From Helicoverpa zea (Eukaryota; Arthropoda; Insecta; Lepidoptera; Noctuidae), in NCBI RefSeq assembly GCF_022581195.2, contig NC_061470.1, forward strand, positions 496,001 through 560,000: 64,000 bases of DNA, read 5' to 3'. Each line of letters begins with the position of its first letter. The stretch's first letter is position 1. The notes beneath the pieces were generated by a model. It did not search any database. It saw only the letters and a program-made list of their open reading frames with translations, and had not been told where the DNA came from. The translations under genes were made by a program, and so were the position numbers. Below are positions 1-12,200 of the stretch, one piece after another.

Positions 1-266
1 GCAAGTTGCGTGTCAGTTTGTATTGCCTGTAAAATATATTAACGCTCTATTGAAATTTTGCACTATTTTAAAATACGAGCCGGATATATGATGTTTACCT
101 TAGTATATTGTATATCTCCTTAAGTAAATATGGAATTTAGAGCGTCACTAAAACAGGAAAGAACCTTGATTGATAAGACTAAGTTATGCTTTGTGATCCT
201 ACTTTATTACGAAGGACGGCAATCCTCTTGTCCAATCTCTATTTAAATGAAAACTGTTTGTTGCAG

Positions 267-3200
267 TTGCTGGTGCAGAGGTCACAGAAAGAAGATGGAG
301 TTAATGGTGTCACAGAGAAATCCTTCACAGTGAGTAACAAACGTATTCTACCTAGCGATGACAGAACACTGTAGTTCTATAAGTACCTTGTAGTAGGATA
401 AGTAAATCAAGTGCCATTCAGAGTGTAGTTCCGAGCATATTACGCATTCCCTTTGCGCGACTCAAGCGATGTTCTAAAAAACCATCCACTTTGGCAAGAA
501 CCACTATATACACAATATACTTTCAAATGGGCTATGAGAGTGAAGGAATAATGAGTGCACCTGTGTCTGCGCAAATGCTTGTGCAGTGTGCAGTTGTGCA
601 CTACAATATGTCCTGCGCAGTTGGCTAATCTCCTTATATGACAACAGCCGCCATAGCCTTACTTTCAAGACCCCTTGTCGTATTGTTGCCTGACCCACAA
701 ACCTCTGGCTGTGATCTCCAGAAGTACCTGTTCCCGATGTACCCGGAGCTGGCGCGGCAGTTCTTCCGGCACATCCACCGCGCCGCTAAGTGCAAGAACA
801 AGCACATCCCGCTCACCGCCTTCCGACAGCAGTGCGAGAAGATCCTTGCCATGCTCGACGACGCGCTCATCATCGAGACATATGTCAGGTAACCGATGCA
901 TAGCCAAATAATCGAAGGTATATATACTAGTCAAAACAAAATAAGGGCCACCATGTTTTTTTAGTATTCTTATTAAGTTATTAAGTTTGGGGGTGGGAAA
1001 ATTATTGAATTTAATTAATTGATTAATTTTTAATGTAATTAACTTAAAATTAATGTTTGGAATAAAAAACAAACGTCAATGTTAATTTTTTTAATAAAAT
1101 AATCATTTTTTCTTAAAATTATGCATGACAAAAAAGGGTTTTCTTAAAAAAGTAAGTTTTTTTTTAGTTTTTTTTTTTACTTTTATCAATACCGTGTATG
1201 GCCTCCCCTCTTCTGAACACATTCTTGAAGTCTGGATGGCATACTCTCAACCAGGTGTCGCACCGTTTCTTCTGGAATTTGTTCCCAGCTGGTTTTGAGC
1301 ACATTAATGAGTTGTGCTTCGTTGTGCACAGGCTGATTTGTGTTCCGAACGCTTCTTTTCAACAAGTCCCACATGTGCTCAATTGGGTTAAGGTCCAGAC
1401 TGTTGGCGGGCCACGGTAACACCTGTATACCAGCTTCGTCTAGAGCTTCCCTGGTGGCTCTAGCTGTATGAGCGCGGGCATTATCGTGCATTAATTTGAA
1501 TTCCGCACCAATTCTTTGTGCGAATGGCACCACATAGGGTCTTATGACCTGCACAATGTATCGCTGAGCCGTTACTGTGCCTTCATTGAGAATTACAAGC
1601 TCTGTTCTACCAGAAAGTGAAATTCCCCCCCACACCATTACATTAGGACCCCCAAATCTGTCACTTTCATGGATGCAAGCATCTGAAAATCGCTCACCTT
1701 CTCGTCTCCAAACCCTAATACGACGATTATCACTGAAAAATTTCACTTTGGACTCGTCTGTGAATAATACCGTGCTCCAATCACTCATGTCCCATTGCTG
1801 GTACTGCCTTGCGAATGATAATCGGTTTGCACGATGCGCACTTGTCAATGGAATGCGTACTACGCGCCTCCTAGAGAATTGTTGATCTTCATGCAACCGA
1901 TTTCTGATCGTTTGGTCACTAACGCGGGTACCCGTCGCCTGCCGCAAGCGGTTTTGTAAGGAGCGAGCGGTAACAAATCGCTCTCTGCGGGCAGTCAGGC
2001 GTATATAACGATCTTCCTGTGATGTGGTTGCTCGAATCCTGCCTGATCCTCGTCTCCTGGTGACACTCCCAGTCTCTTGAAATCGATTCCAAACATTCTG
2101 GATCGCACGTCTTGAAAAACCTAGCTGCAGAGCTACAGAACGCTGAGAATGGCCCTCCTGAATCAATGTGATGGCTCTAGTTGTGGTCTGCAGGTCCATA
2201 TGTCTTCGAATCCTCGGCATTGTTCTCTCAAAATGTTAATTCACGCTTAAACTTAGCAAAGTTTGTCTAATCACGAAGCAATCCAAAGTTGAACTGACTC
2301 AAAAGTTAAAAAATAAAGTCTTAAAATAAGGTAAATTCAAGTGGTTAAACAAAACTAACACATTCTACCCACTTAAAAAAAAGATGCAAGTGGTATTGTC
2401 GCATTAGTGTTTGTTAACACTTTAGTGAACACCACAAAAAAGAATTAGCCACTTAGGATCGCTTTAAAATTATAAAATTGAGTGAGACTTCAAAATAATC
2501 AAGTGGCCCTTATTTTGTTTTGACTAGTATATCTAGAAAATCTAGAAAATAACAATAATTCAGAGACATTGTGCAGACACAATTTCTCTGAATTATTGCT
2601 CAATATGGAAATATCAAAGACTAGCCGTTTTCCCGCGGTTTTACCCGCGTCCCGTGGTAACTACTGCCGGTACTGGGATAAAATATAGCCTATGTTACTC
2701 GTGGATAATGTAGCTTTCGAATGGTGAAAGAATTTTAAAAAACGGTACAGTAGTTTTTGAGCCTATTCATTACAACCAAACAAACAAACAAACAAAGTTT
2801 TCCTCTTTATAATATTAGTAAAGACTAGCTGACCCAACAAACTTCGTATCGTTTGCCTAAACCTTCTCTAGACCTCTACAAACATTTTAAAACCAAAATA
2901 ATCCAAATCGGTCCAGCTATTCTCAAGTTTTAGTGAGACTAACGAATAGCAATTCATTTTTCTATACAAATGGGAATATTAAATATACCTGCCATTCATT
3001 TATAAGGTGGAATGAAGCTGACCACAGTGGGACCAGAGCAGAATTTGGTGCAAGATTTTTTACTCGGACAAACTTTGTAAAACTTTACATATATTAAGAT
3101 GTAGGTAAATGCGTTAATAATAACAGTTGCAGATTAGAATCGCATGTATCCTATCAGAATTACGGAAACAAACATCCGCCATGACTCATCACTTAGCTAC

Positions 3201-6200
3201 TTTGATGTCTAGACTTGTCGACTTTAAAGTACATACCTACACCTATTGCTAACTAAACCAACTAGGTAAATCATTTATAGAAATAATGTACAGTCTTTAC
3301 ATTTATCAGTTTTGCGTATAAAAACGTACACCTGTCTATTGATGTCCAACGTTACACCGTCTGCATTGTGCCTCAACATCTGTCAAATGGTTAAACTTAC
3401 AACAATTGCCTTCAGTTGCTTTTGTTTCGCTTCATTCACTCTTGAAGACAATACGACACAAATAACTGCAAGGTCGTTATATCAGATTCGGTTTAGTTCG
3501 ATATTTGTTCACTTTACAAGACAACAATGCCTTTTGCAAAAATTTTGGAATTCGCTGTCGCAAAAGAACAGACTGACCAGGTTGAAGAGGCTTACCTGGC
3601 TAGGACTAGGAAATTCGCCATGGCTAGTATAAAAAATTGACACACTAACATTAGGAGAACCCTAACGGGTCTCACTTGTCTTGACAGCAGAAACTAATGA
3701 AGTTTGAAGAGTATCAAAAACACGTAATGTTATACACGACAATTTATGCAGAAATAACAGATCCTCACATACATAAATCATGGCCTATATTAAGGCCGCT
3801 ACGTAACATAAAATAAGAAAAAACAATGAGTAACAGCGAAAAGACGCCCTTATTTGTAAGCCTATTTATTACATGGGCGTGCTCATAACGCTCACTACGG
3901 TAGATCCGCCACAAAGGTTTTAAAACTATTAGTTCAAGTGTCCGTTCCGTTTGTCAGGATGTTCGCTGCGGAGACGGACGACAACATGGTGATGCCGGAG
4001 GGGCTGCGCAGCCTGCTGTACACCAGCTACAAGCTCTCCATGGACCACTACCCCGAGGGCCCGCAGACCTGTCTCATGGTGAGGTCACATCATTACAAAT
4101 ACTACTAACCAATAGTGTTTCCTCCTTCATATCATACATCTTTTTATCATCTATCTGTCCACTATGTCAAATGTCGATCCCCAATTATATTCAACCCTCT
4201 CTTTTTCTCTCCAATTTCTTCGGTGAATGCCAACATCACCTTTTCAACTGCAGTCCAATTGCCTCAACTCTTCTGTCTGATGTTTTCTCCTATACATTTA
4301 ACCAACCCTGTTATTCCATTCCTGTTATATGAGCTTGCATTACTTTGAGGTGTTATGTGATACTATAATAGAAGTGAATGTATGCAGATCAACAAGACGC
4401 TATCGTCGGTGGTGAACGGGTGCTTCAACAACAAGGACATGCACAGCGTCGGCTTCGTGGTGCGCTGGCTCGAGGAGCACTGCCACAGGCTCATATTCCC
4501 TGTACATAGGTGAGGTATTTAGTTGCTTTTTGCATTGCAAATATATAATTTATTACAGGTACAGAAATTGGATGTATCAGGCATTTTTTAAACTAATTCA
4601 CAAGTATATTATTGCAAGTTTTTTCATCCGCAACATTGCAAACCATGTGGCAGCACGTGTGACTTCATCTGTCAAATGAGAAGATAAAAAAAATAATTGG
4701 TGGATGTATCCCTACTAATATTATAAATGCGAAAGTAACTATGTCACTCACTTGTGTCCTGCAGCCAACATTTCAGTAGATGAACTTACCACTCGAGGAG
4801 ACTATAAGTCGTACAAAATTGGTGTTACCGATGTGTTCTACGATATACTTTATTCTGCTGACGTCTGGCCAGTAAATGCAAAAATAAAGCCATGGATTAA
4901 CTACAGAAAACGTATTTCCAATACTAAGACTAACGATACAGCAAACATGTCATCGGGTCAGCCACTGCCCTTTCGTCAACCAACAGCCTCACAGCAAATC
5001 TAAGAATGTTCAAATTATTAGTATTCTCTACCAGAATGTCCGCGGTTTAAAAACTAAGCTTCCTATATGGCGTAACAACCTCGCCTTATTTGAACACAAC
5101 CTGGTTGCTGCTACTGAAACATTTCTTGATCCTTCGGTAGTGGACTCAGAACTGGAAACAGATGATTGGAACGTCATGCGTCGGGACAGAAACGCGCCCG
5201 GTGGTGGAGTTTTACTAGCAGCACGAACTCCTCTTGTACTTCACAGGAGAATGGAGTACGAAACCGACTGTGGCGAGGATTTGTGGGCATCCTTCACCTG
5301 GCACGGTCGTTCATATCTTGTGTGTACTGTGTACATCAAACCCAGCGCTAGTGACGCGGAATATATGCGTTGGTTTTGTAAAACTGAAAGTTTCCTGAAC
5401 AATTTCAAAGGCTTTGTAGTTATAATGGGTGATCTCAATTTAAAAAGTGCTTCAATAAATGTCACTAACTACTACTGCTACTTTTTATCATTCTGTTCAC
5501 TGGTAGAAAAAAATGCAATTTTAAATCAGCACGGTGGAATGCTGGATGTAGTACTAGTTCGGGAAGGCTCTCATGGGGTATGTGTTTCTAGTACGGATGG
5601 CATTGTTCAACCTGATGCATACCACCCTCCGTTGGAAATGGAGGTAAGAATAGAATCAGCTCATTATTCAGATGCAATAGAACCAAGTAACATAAATCCC
5701 GCGAAAGACTGGAATTTCAACAAATGTGACTACGACCAACTCTATTTGTTATTATCTGAAGTTTCTTGGGACCTGGTATTGCAGGCTACTAATGTCTCTG
5801 ATGCTGTCAATGTCTTCTATGATATAATTTACGACATTTTTAATAGCTGTATGCCTAAAAAACGCCGCTCAAAGACCTCCAATAGAAGGTACCCTGTATG
5901 GTTCACATCCGATATAATTAATGACACCAAACATAAAATGACATTGCATACAATCTGGAAGCGCTCCAAATGTCATGATGACTATAAAACTTATTCAAAT
6001 TTAAGAAATTCCTTAAATAGTAGGGTTGCGGATGCTTATCGTTCATACGTTAGACGTATTGAAAATAATATTAAACTCAATCCACGTGAATTCTGGCGAC
6101 ATATCAGTAGCTTACGGTCTAAGGGTGGGTTTGAACCTCAAGTGAACTACCGTGGTGAAAGTTTCACAGGTGCAGCTGCAGCTGAGGCTTTTGCAAAATT

Positions 6201-9200
6201 TTTCGCAAGTGTGTTTTTGACAGATGTACCTCGGTTAAATGCTGATACTGCGAATAGTTTTGATGTTAATCACAACAGCAACTACGTCAATATTTTCCAC
6301 ATTACCTCGGAGGATGTTATTAATGGAATAGATAAATTAAAGACAAGTAGTTCTATTGGCCCGGATTGTATACCAGCCCAGCTTCTCAAGTATCTAAAAC
6401 ACTCATTCGTCTCACCTTTGTGTCACATTTTCAACTTATCCTTAAATAGCGGACTGTATCCTCTACAATGGAAAGTCTCTCGTGTAACACCTATACCTAA
6501 AACTTCTAACAAACTGTCTGTAGAGGAATATCGGCCCATTGCTATATTATCTTCACCAGCCAAAATATTTGAAAATGTCCTTCATAAGTTAATTTACTCT
6601 CAAGTAGAAAAATATCTCAGTAATGCCCAGCATGGATTTAGACGTAAGAGATCCGTGGAGACAAACTTACTAACCCTAACTGAATTTATCTCTGTACAGT
6701 TAGACGAGAGAAAGCAGGTAGATGTGCTGTATTTCGATTTCCAAAAAGCTTTTGATCGGGTTAATAATGATATCCTGCTTTTAAAGCTTAGCACCATGGG
6801 CTTTTCTCCTAACTTGCTTCGGTTACTGGCCGACTACCTTCGTGATCGCCAGCAATTTGTTCGGTTGGGGATGTATGACTCGTGTGCCTATCATACTCGT
6901 TCTGGCGTAAGTCAGGGCTCAATCCTTGGACCATTGTTATTTCTCATTATGATTAATGATCTGCCATCTGTTCTCAAACATGTTAAATGCCTCCTCTACG
7001 CAGATGACCTCAAACTATACGCTAGTGTCAGCACTATATCAGATTGTGAAGCCATTCAGAGGGATATAGATGCTATATATGAATGGGGAGTTACAAATAA
7101 GATGACATTCAATCCCACTAAATGCTATGTCATGTCTTTCGGTCGCATGCGGCACCCAATAGACTTCAAATATACAATAAATGGCACTGTTATAATAAGA
7201 TCGACCACCGTGAAAGACTTGGGTGTCGTGTTTGATCGGAAGCTGACATTCCATGACCATATTTCTACTGTTGCTAAAGACTCGTTTAGGCGACTGGGGT
7301 TCGTTCTAAGAAACGCACGAGATTTTCAAAACGCGCATGTCGTGCGGCTCTTATTCTCGACGCTTGTCAGAAGCAAATTAGAAGCGAGCTCTTGTGTTTG
7401 GAACCCGTATGAAGCCAAATATATACTAATGCTTGAAAAAGTCCAAAAGGCATTTTTGCGGTTCTTTTATAAATTTCGGTCTGGATATTATCCATATTTA
7501 TATCCAACCAAATTTCTTGTTGGACATCTAGGATTTAATATGTTGCAAACTAGAAGAGCCTATGACCAGCTGAGCATCATGCTTAAAATATGTAGAGGGA
7601 TAACAGATGCCCCTGATCTGCACAATGAGCTGATTCGTCTCTACGTCCCTAATAAGTACCTCCGAGGTCGAAAACACCGTCTACTTGCCGCACCTACAAG
7701 TCGCACAGTGGCCCGCGCCTCATCACCGGTTCCCCGTGCTCTAACTATGCTCAACGACCTCATGGAAGCTGAACCGAACTGTGATTTATTCGCTGATGAT
7801 TTTAAAATAATAATGTGTTTTTGTCTTAGCCTATGTGAACGTGTTTAATTTGTGTAGTCTAATTTAAATTGTATATTTACCTTTTGTTGTGTTTTTAATA
7901 TTTTATTCTGTAATATTATTAAGTTTTATTTTTATTATTTTATAACAATATGTTCTTTTGTTTTTCTTTTCGTTTTTTTTTGTTTATGTTAATGTAATTG
8001 GTGTGTAAACCGTTTTAACATAATAAATAAATGTCTGTTTGTTATGCTTTCACGTCTAAACCATTGAACTGATTTTAATAACATTTGGTACAGAGATAGA
8101 GTTGACCTTAAGAAAGAACATGTTCGCGACAGACGCATCCGTGCGCCGCGAGTGCAAAATCATAATGCCTGAGTGTTCGTGTATGCGCGTTACTATTTAT
8201 ACTCTAACAATTTTGTGATGAGGGTAATGAGCAAAAAGTGCCTTGAGCCGCGCCAAGGTATGTTTTTTACGTGCACCCTCCTTCTAAATAGTTATAGAAT
8301 TGTGTTCAGATTTTGATAGTGATTTAATCTGTAAATTATAGTGTTTTTTGATAGCAAATTGTAATAGTTTTGTAGCGGTAACCTTAACCTACATAATTGT
8401 GTATAATAAACATAATAGTTCTGCCGTTTAAGGCCTGATTTGCCTATGTAAACATTTCTCGATAGCAAAAATCCTAGACTTTCATTAGTGAAATAGTGTT
8501 TAACTGAAAGCCTAGGTCTCAGTGTATAGAAAACAACTTAATTTATAGAAATATTGTTAATAGTTTAAGTTATAGAACAATAAATAATGTCTGTGTTTTG
8601 ACTTTCATTTTCACATGCAAATTAACAATACTAGGGCTTAGGTCACATTGTTAGGATTACTATCGCCAGATAGCCCATGAAATGCCCTAACCCACACTGC
8701 CTTCCGTATCGAGATAACCCCCATAGTTTGTTTTTTATTTCGAGATAATCTTCATACAAGGGCTGGTTTCACATAGTTTTCATAGTTTATTCGGTTATAG
8801 TGTTTCAGCCCTGAAGATATGCAGGGTGTGTATAGCATAGTTCGGTGGCGCACTTCATGGGGGGTCTGACGCTATGTGTCCCATGATGCTCTCATGTACC
8901 ATAGATGTGTAATATTGCTGTAAAATTGAAAGGTCAATAAAACTGAGGTTGGTCGGAGGGACGAGAAATCGAGGCGCTCGTTACGGTAAAGTTTCGAGCT
9001 CATTCGGTGCGCAAGCGCCGCCATACAATCGTAGTCATCGGTATAGATATTTAATAGTGCAAATAGTAAATAGTGAAAAAGTAAATAGTGTAATAGTAGT
9101 ATACAGTAGTGCGTCGAAGCTCGTCCCTTCAAGACTCCTGAAAAATATATGAAGACTTATTATTTCGCCGGCATTCCTGAACCCACAGTAGCAGGGCGTA

Positions 9201-12200
9201 CTAAAACCAGTCTAAACGTATTCTTGTTTCTGATATTCCTGTTTCTCGCCACATCGTAAATACAGTCCACTCGCCCAGACGTCCACGAACCAGCGACCGA
9301 CGGGGCGTCAACGTCTCGAAGCCACCCATAGTACCTGCTTCTGAGCTACGTCCGTCCCGCACAGAACATAAGATAGTTTTTATCCCGGATTCTTGAAGAA
9401 TTCTCTTGGAAACGCGGTATAAGCGAACACTACGCGGGCGAAGCCGCGGGCGGAAGCTAGTTAGCTATATTTTATAAAGGCATTCAAGATCTTCTTTTCA
9501 GCCCATATAACAAATATGTTTTTTTCTACTCCCTACTTAGATACTGCGTCCACATGCTAGCCACCCGTCACCGGGACATCGAAGCCTCAGTAGAATCGAG
9601 CGGCTCCGGCGCCGGCCTGGAACTAGGGACTCCGGTCCTGGAGCGTGGCAACTGGGCAGCTGGGAGTGCCCTGCTCCCAGTGTCCGTGGCGTGGCTGCTG
9701 GCGGGCACGGCGCCGGCGCTGTACTCGCGGCCGGTGGCGGCGCCGGGCGCGGGGCTGGCGTCGGCGGCGTGGCTGGCGCGGCTGGTGTGCGCGGTGCCGT
9801 CGCACTGGGTGCCACTCTATGCTTCCAGGGATCATGGCTTAGGGGCGAACCGGTTCTTGCATCATACGCTGGCGTATAGGTATGTGGGTGGAGTTGGTTG
9901 TAGTTTTTCTTTTGTTTTTTTTTTAATTGATTTGATATTTTTGCACTAATTCAACATATTATTTGTATGATTGTGACCAATATTTCCTCATCTCCCCATG
10001 TTTAATATAAACTGCTCTGTAGGTAATATTTTTGCATTTAACCTTCTAAAAATGCATCATGTTCCTCCGGGGACACTAACTTTTGAATGGGAATCACAGA
10101 AATTTAAACTTATAACGCCAGAAGACTTACAATTTTCCTTGCTAATAGCTTGGTAATTGTCATTATATTCTCTTGTCCTTCAGAGGTCCGACGCTGGTGC
10201 TGGTACAAGCCGGCACCCTGGTGGTGGTGATATGCGCGGCGGCGGAGTGGCGCGAGACGCACCAGTACTGGGGCTCGCAGGACTGCGCCCTGCTGCAGCT
10301 CATGCCCACGTCAGTATGCCCTGAAGATAGATCCAAGGGTTGACAAGCTCATAGGATACTGTCTTCGGAATTTTTATATAAACTTCTTAGGGTCCGTCTC
10401 GGAAAGCAGAGCCAATTCTTAACACATTGAAAATTGAGTATTTAGTATTTGAAGTAAGGTTTATTTTTGCATGCGCTCTTCTTTTGTCATTAAGAATGCT
10501 CGAATGCATTCGGTGTGAAATAATAAGAGGTATCGTGTATTTTTTCTTGACGTTTGGCTCCGATTGCATGCTTTTTAATGCTCGCGCAGCCGATCAGCTC
10601 CGGTCTGTGTGAAAAGAAAAATGCACGCCGATGCTAACCGACCAGGTCTATCTGAACGGACTCTTAGTGTGCTGATGCGCAAAGAGTATGGCGCAATATT
10701 TTATGATCCAAAGAATAAATTGCTTACCTAGGAGTTACATCCCCTTTAGTTAAGTAACAATAACACATCATGCTTTCAAATTGTACACTTAAAAAATATT
10801 GGTCTCACTACAAAAACTTAAACATGTGTCAAACACTTGTCTAAAAAAGTGTGGCTGCATAATGTTTTAGCCTCAATAATCTTATGTCACAACTACTATT
10901 TTTATGGCAAAATGTTCAATACAAGCTTTCTAATGTGCAGGTTCGCTGTGGTAGAGAAGGCGCCGAAGATGTTGTACCTGAACACGTGCATCCGCGGGTA
11001 CCCCAAGGGGCTCCGCGCGGGCTCGGACCCGCGCAAGCCGCTGCTCAGCATACCGGAGGACTTCGACTCGCTCGTCTTCAAGGGGGTCCCCTACGAGCTG
11101 CAGTCTATTGAGGTAACAAAACTTATTTAATGACACAGGAACTTGTCACAAAGCATTTATTAAAAAAATATCTAAAAAACAGCACTTTTCGAACGTCAAA
11201 ATTAGGTTAGTTAAAACCTTATGAACATTATGGAACACAATAAATGAATATGAAATTACATGATACAGCCCCCAAAGACACCCGCCCTTTAACATTTTCT
11301 ACGTGTTTTTATTGGGAAGAAGTGTCAGTTTTGGCTGTAACCAAATTACTCAATTGCCTCCTTAGCTTAATATAGGTGTATACTGTTTTATTTCAAAAGT
11401 TAGATCTATTTCTGCCCATCATAAAGTAAACAAGTTGAAAAACCTATTTGTAAATTCATATTCTCTTATTAAATTCATAATTAAACCATGTATTTATGTT
11501 GTAGTTTACGTATATAAAACGGATGTAATATTTGAGCAGCCGTTAAATAGTCTTGAGACTGAAAGGCTTACATGTATAATCATCGGCAAGGATATTGAGC
11601 CCTGACCTTCACCTGCGCCGGAGCGATTTATTGCCTTAAGTGTACAGTGCGCAAAGTGATCCCCACTCTTCCGCCGAGAGCTCATTATCCGTGCCGATAT
11701 ATATATGGCTAAGGCTTACATGTGTATGTCCGCAGGTGTGGGGCTGCGGCGACACGGCGTCGCGGGAGACGCAGCTGGAGATCAAGAAGTGGCAGGTCAA
11801 GGAGGCCGAGCGACAACGACATGTACGTGCACTTTATACTTCCAAGCATTGGACACATAACAACCAAGTTTTATAAATTCAGTTCGGAAACTAGTTATAC
11901 TTGAAATGCGCTTCTAAAATTCATGTTTCTACTCCACGGTGTACGGAACTACGGACGACTCGCGCTTCACTCGTTTTATTTTACCCTGGCGTAGCAAAAC
12001 GCCATTTCAACTTTAATTCAATTTCAAAATCTTTATTGCAAACTTAGTAAGTAGGTATAAAAGCATCCTACCACTAAGTACGTGCTTAAAACTTAGTTGC
12101 CTGTTAAGGCATTGCAATATATGTACATATATTTTTTTTATGTTTGTTTTATAAATAAACCAACTTCAATTTATATCGATATAGCTACACCATATTTTCA

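Larger units (their letters stand above)
4746..8030 (+). mobile_element. 5'-truncated non-LTR retrotransposon (Jockey/CR1 group)
   Basis: It contains the end of ORF1, a complete-looking ORF2 and an AT-rich 3' UTR ending in TAATAAATAA. A 5-bp direct repeat ATGTC (4741-4745 and 8031-8035) flanks it and fits the interrupted host repeat. Truncation at the 5' side is usual for target-primed insertion. Confidence 0.85.
4712..9462 (+). repeat. Old interspersed repeat split by two later insertions
   Basis: Three pieces read as one lepidopteran repeat: 4712-4745 (starting with an ATATTATAAATGCGAAAG-type sequence), 8031-8120 (GCTTTCACGTCTAAACC onward) and 9369-9462 (ending GCGGGCGGAAGCTAGTTA). The first gap is a LINE, the second a solo LTR. 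Related fragments end at 48808 and at about 31098. Confidence 0.75.
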
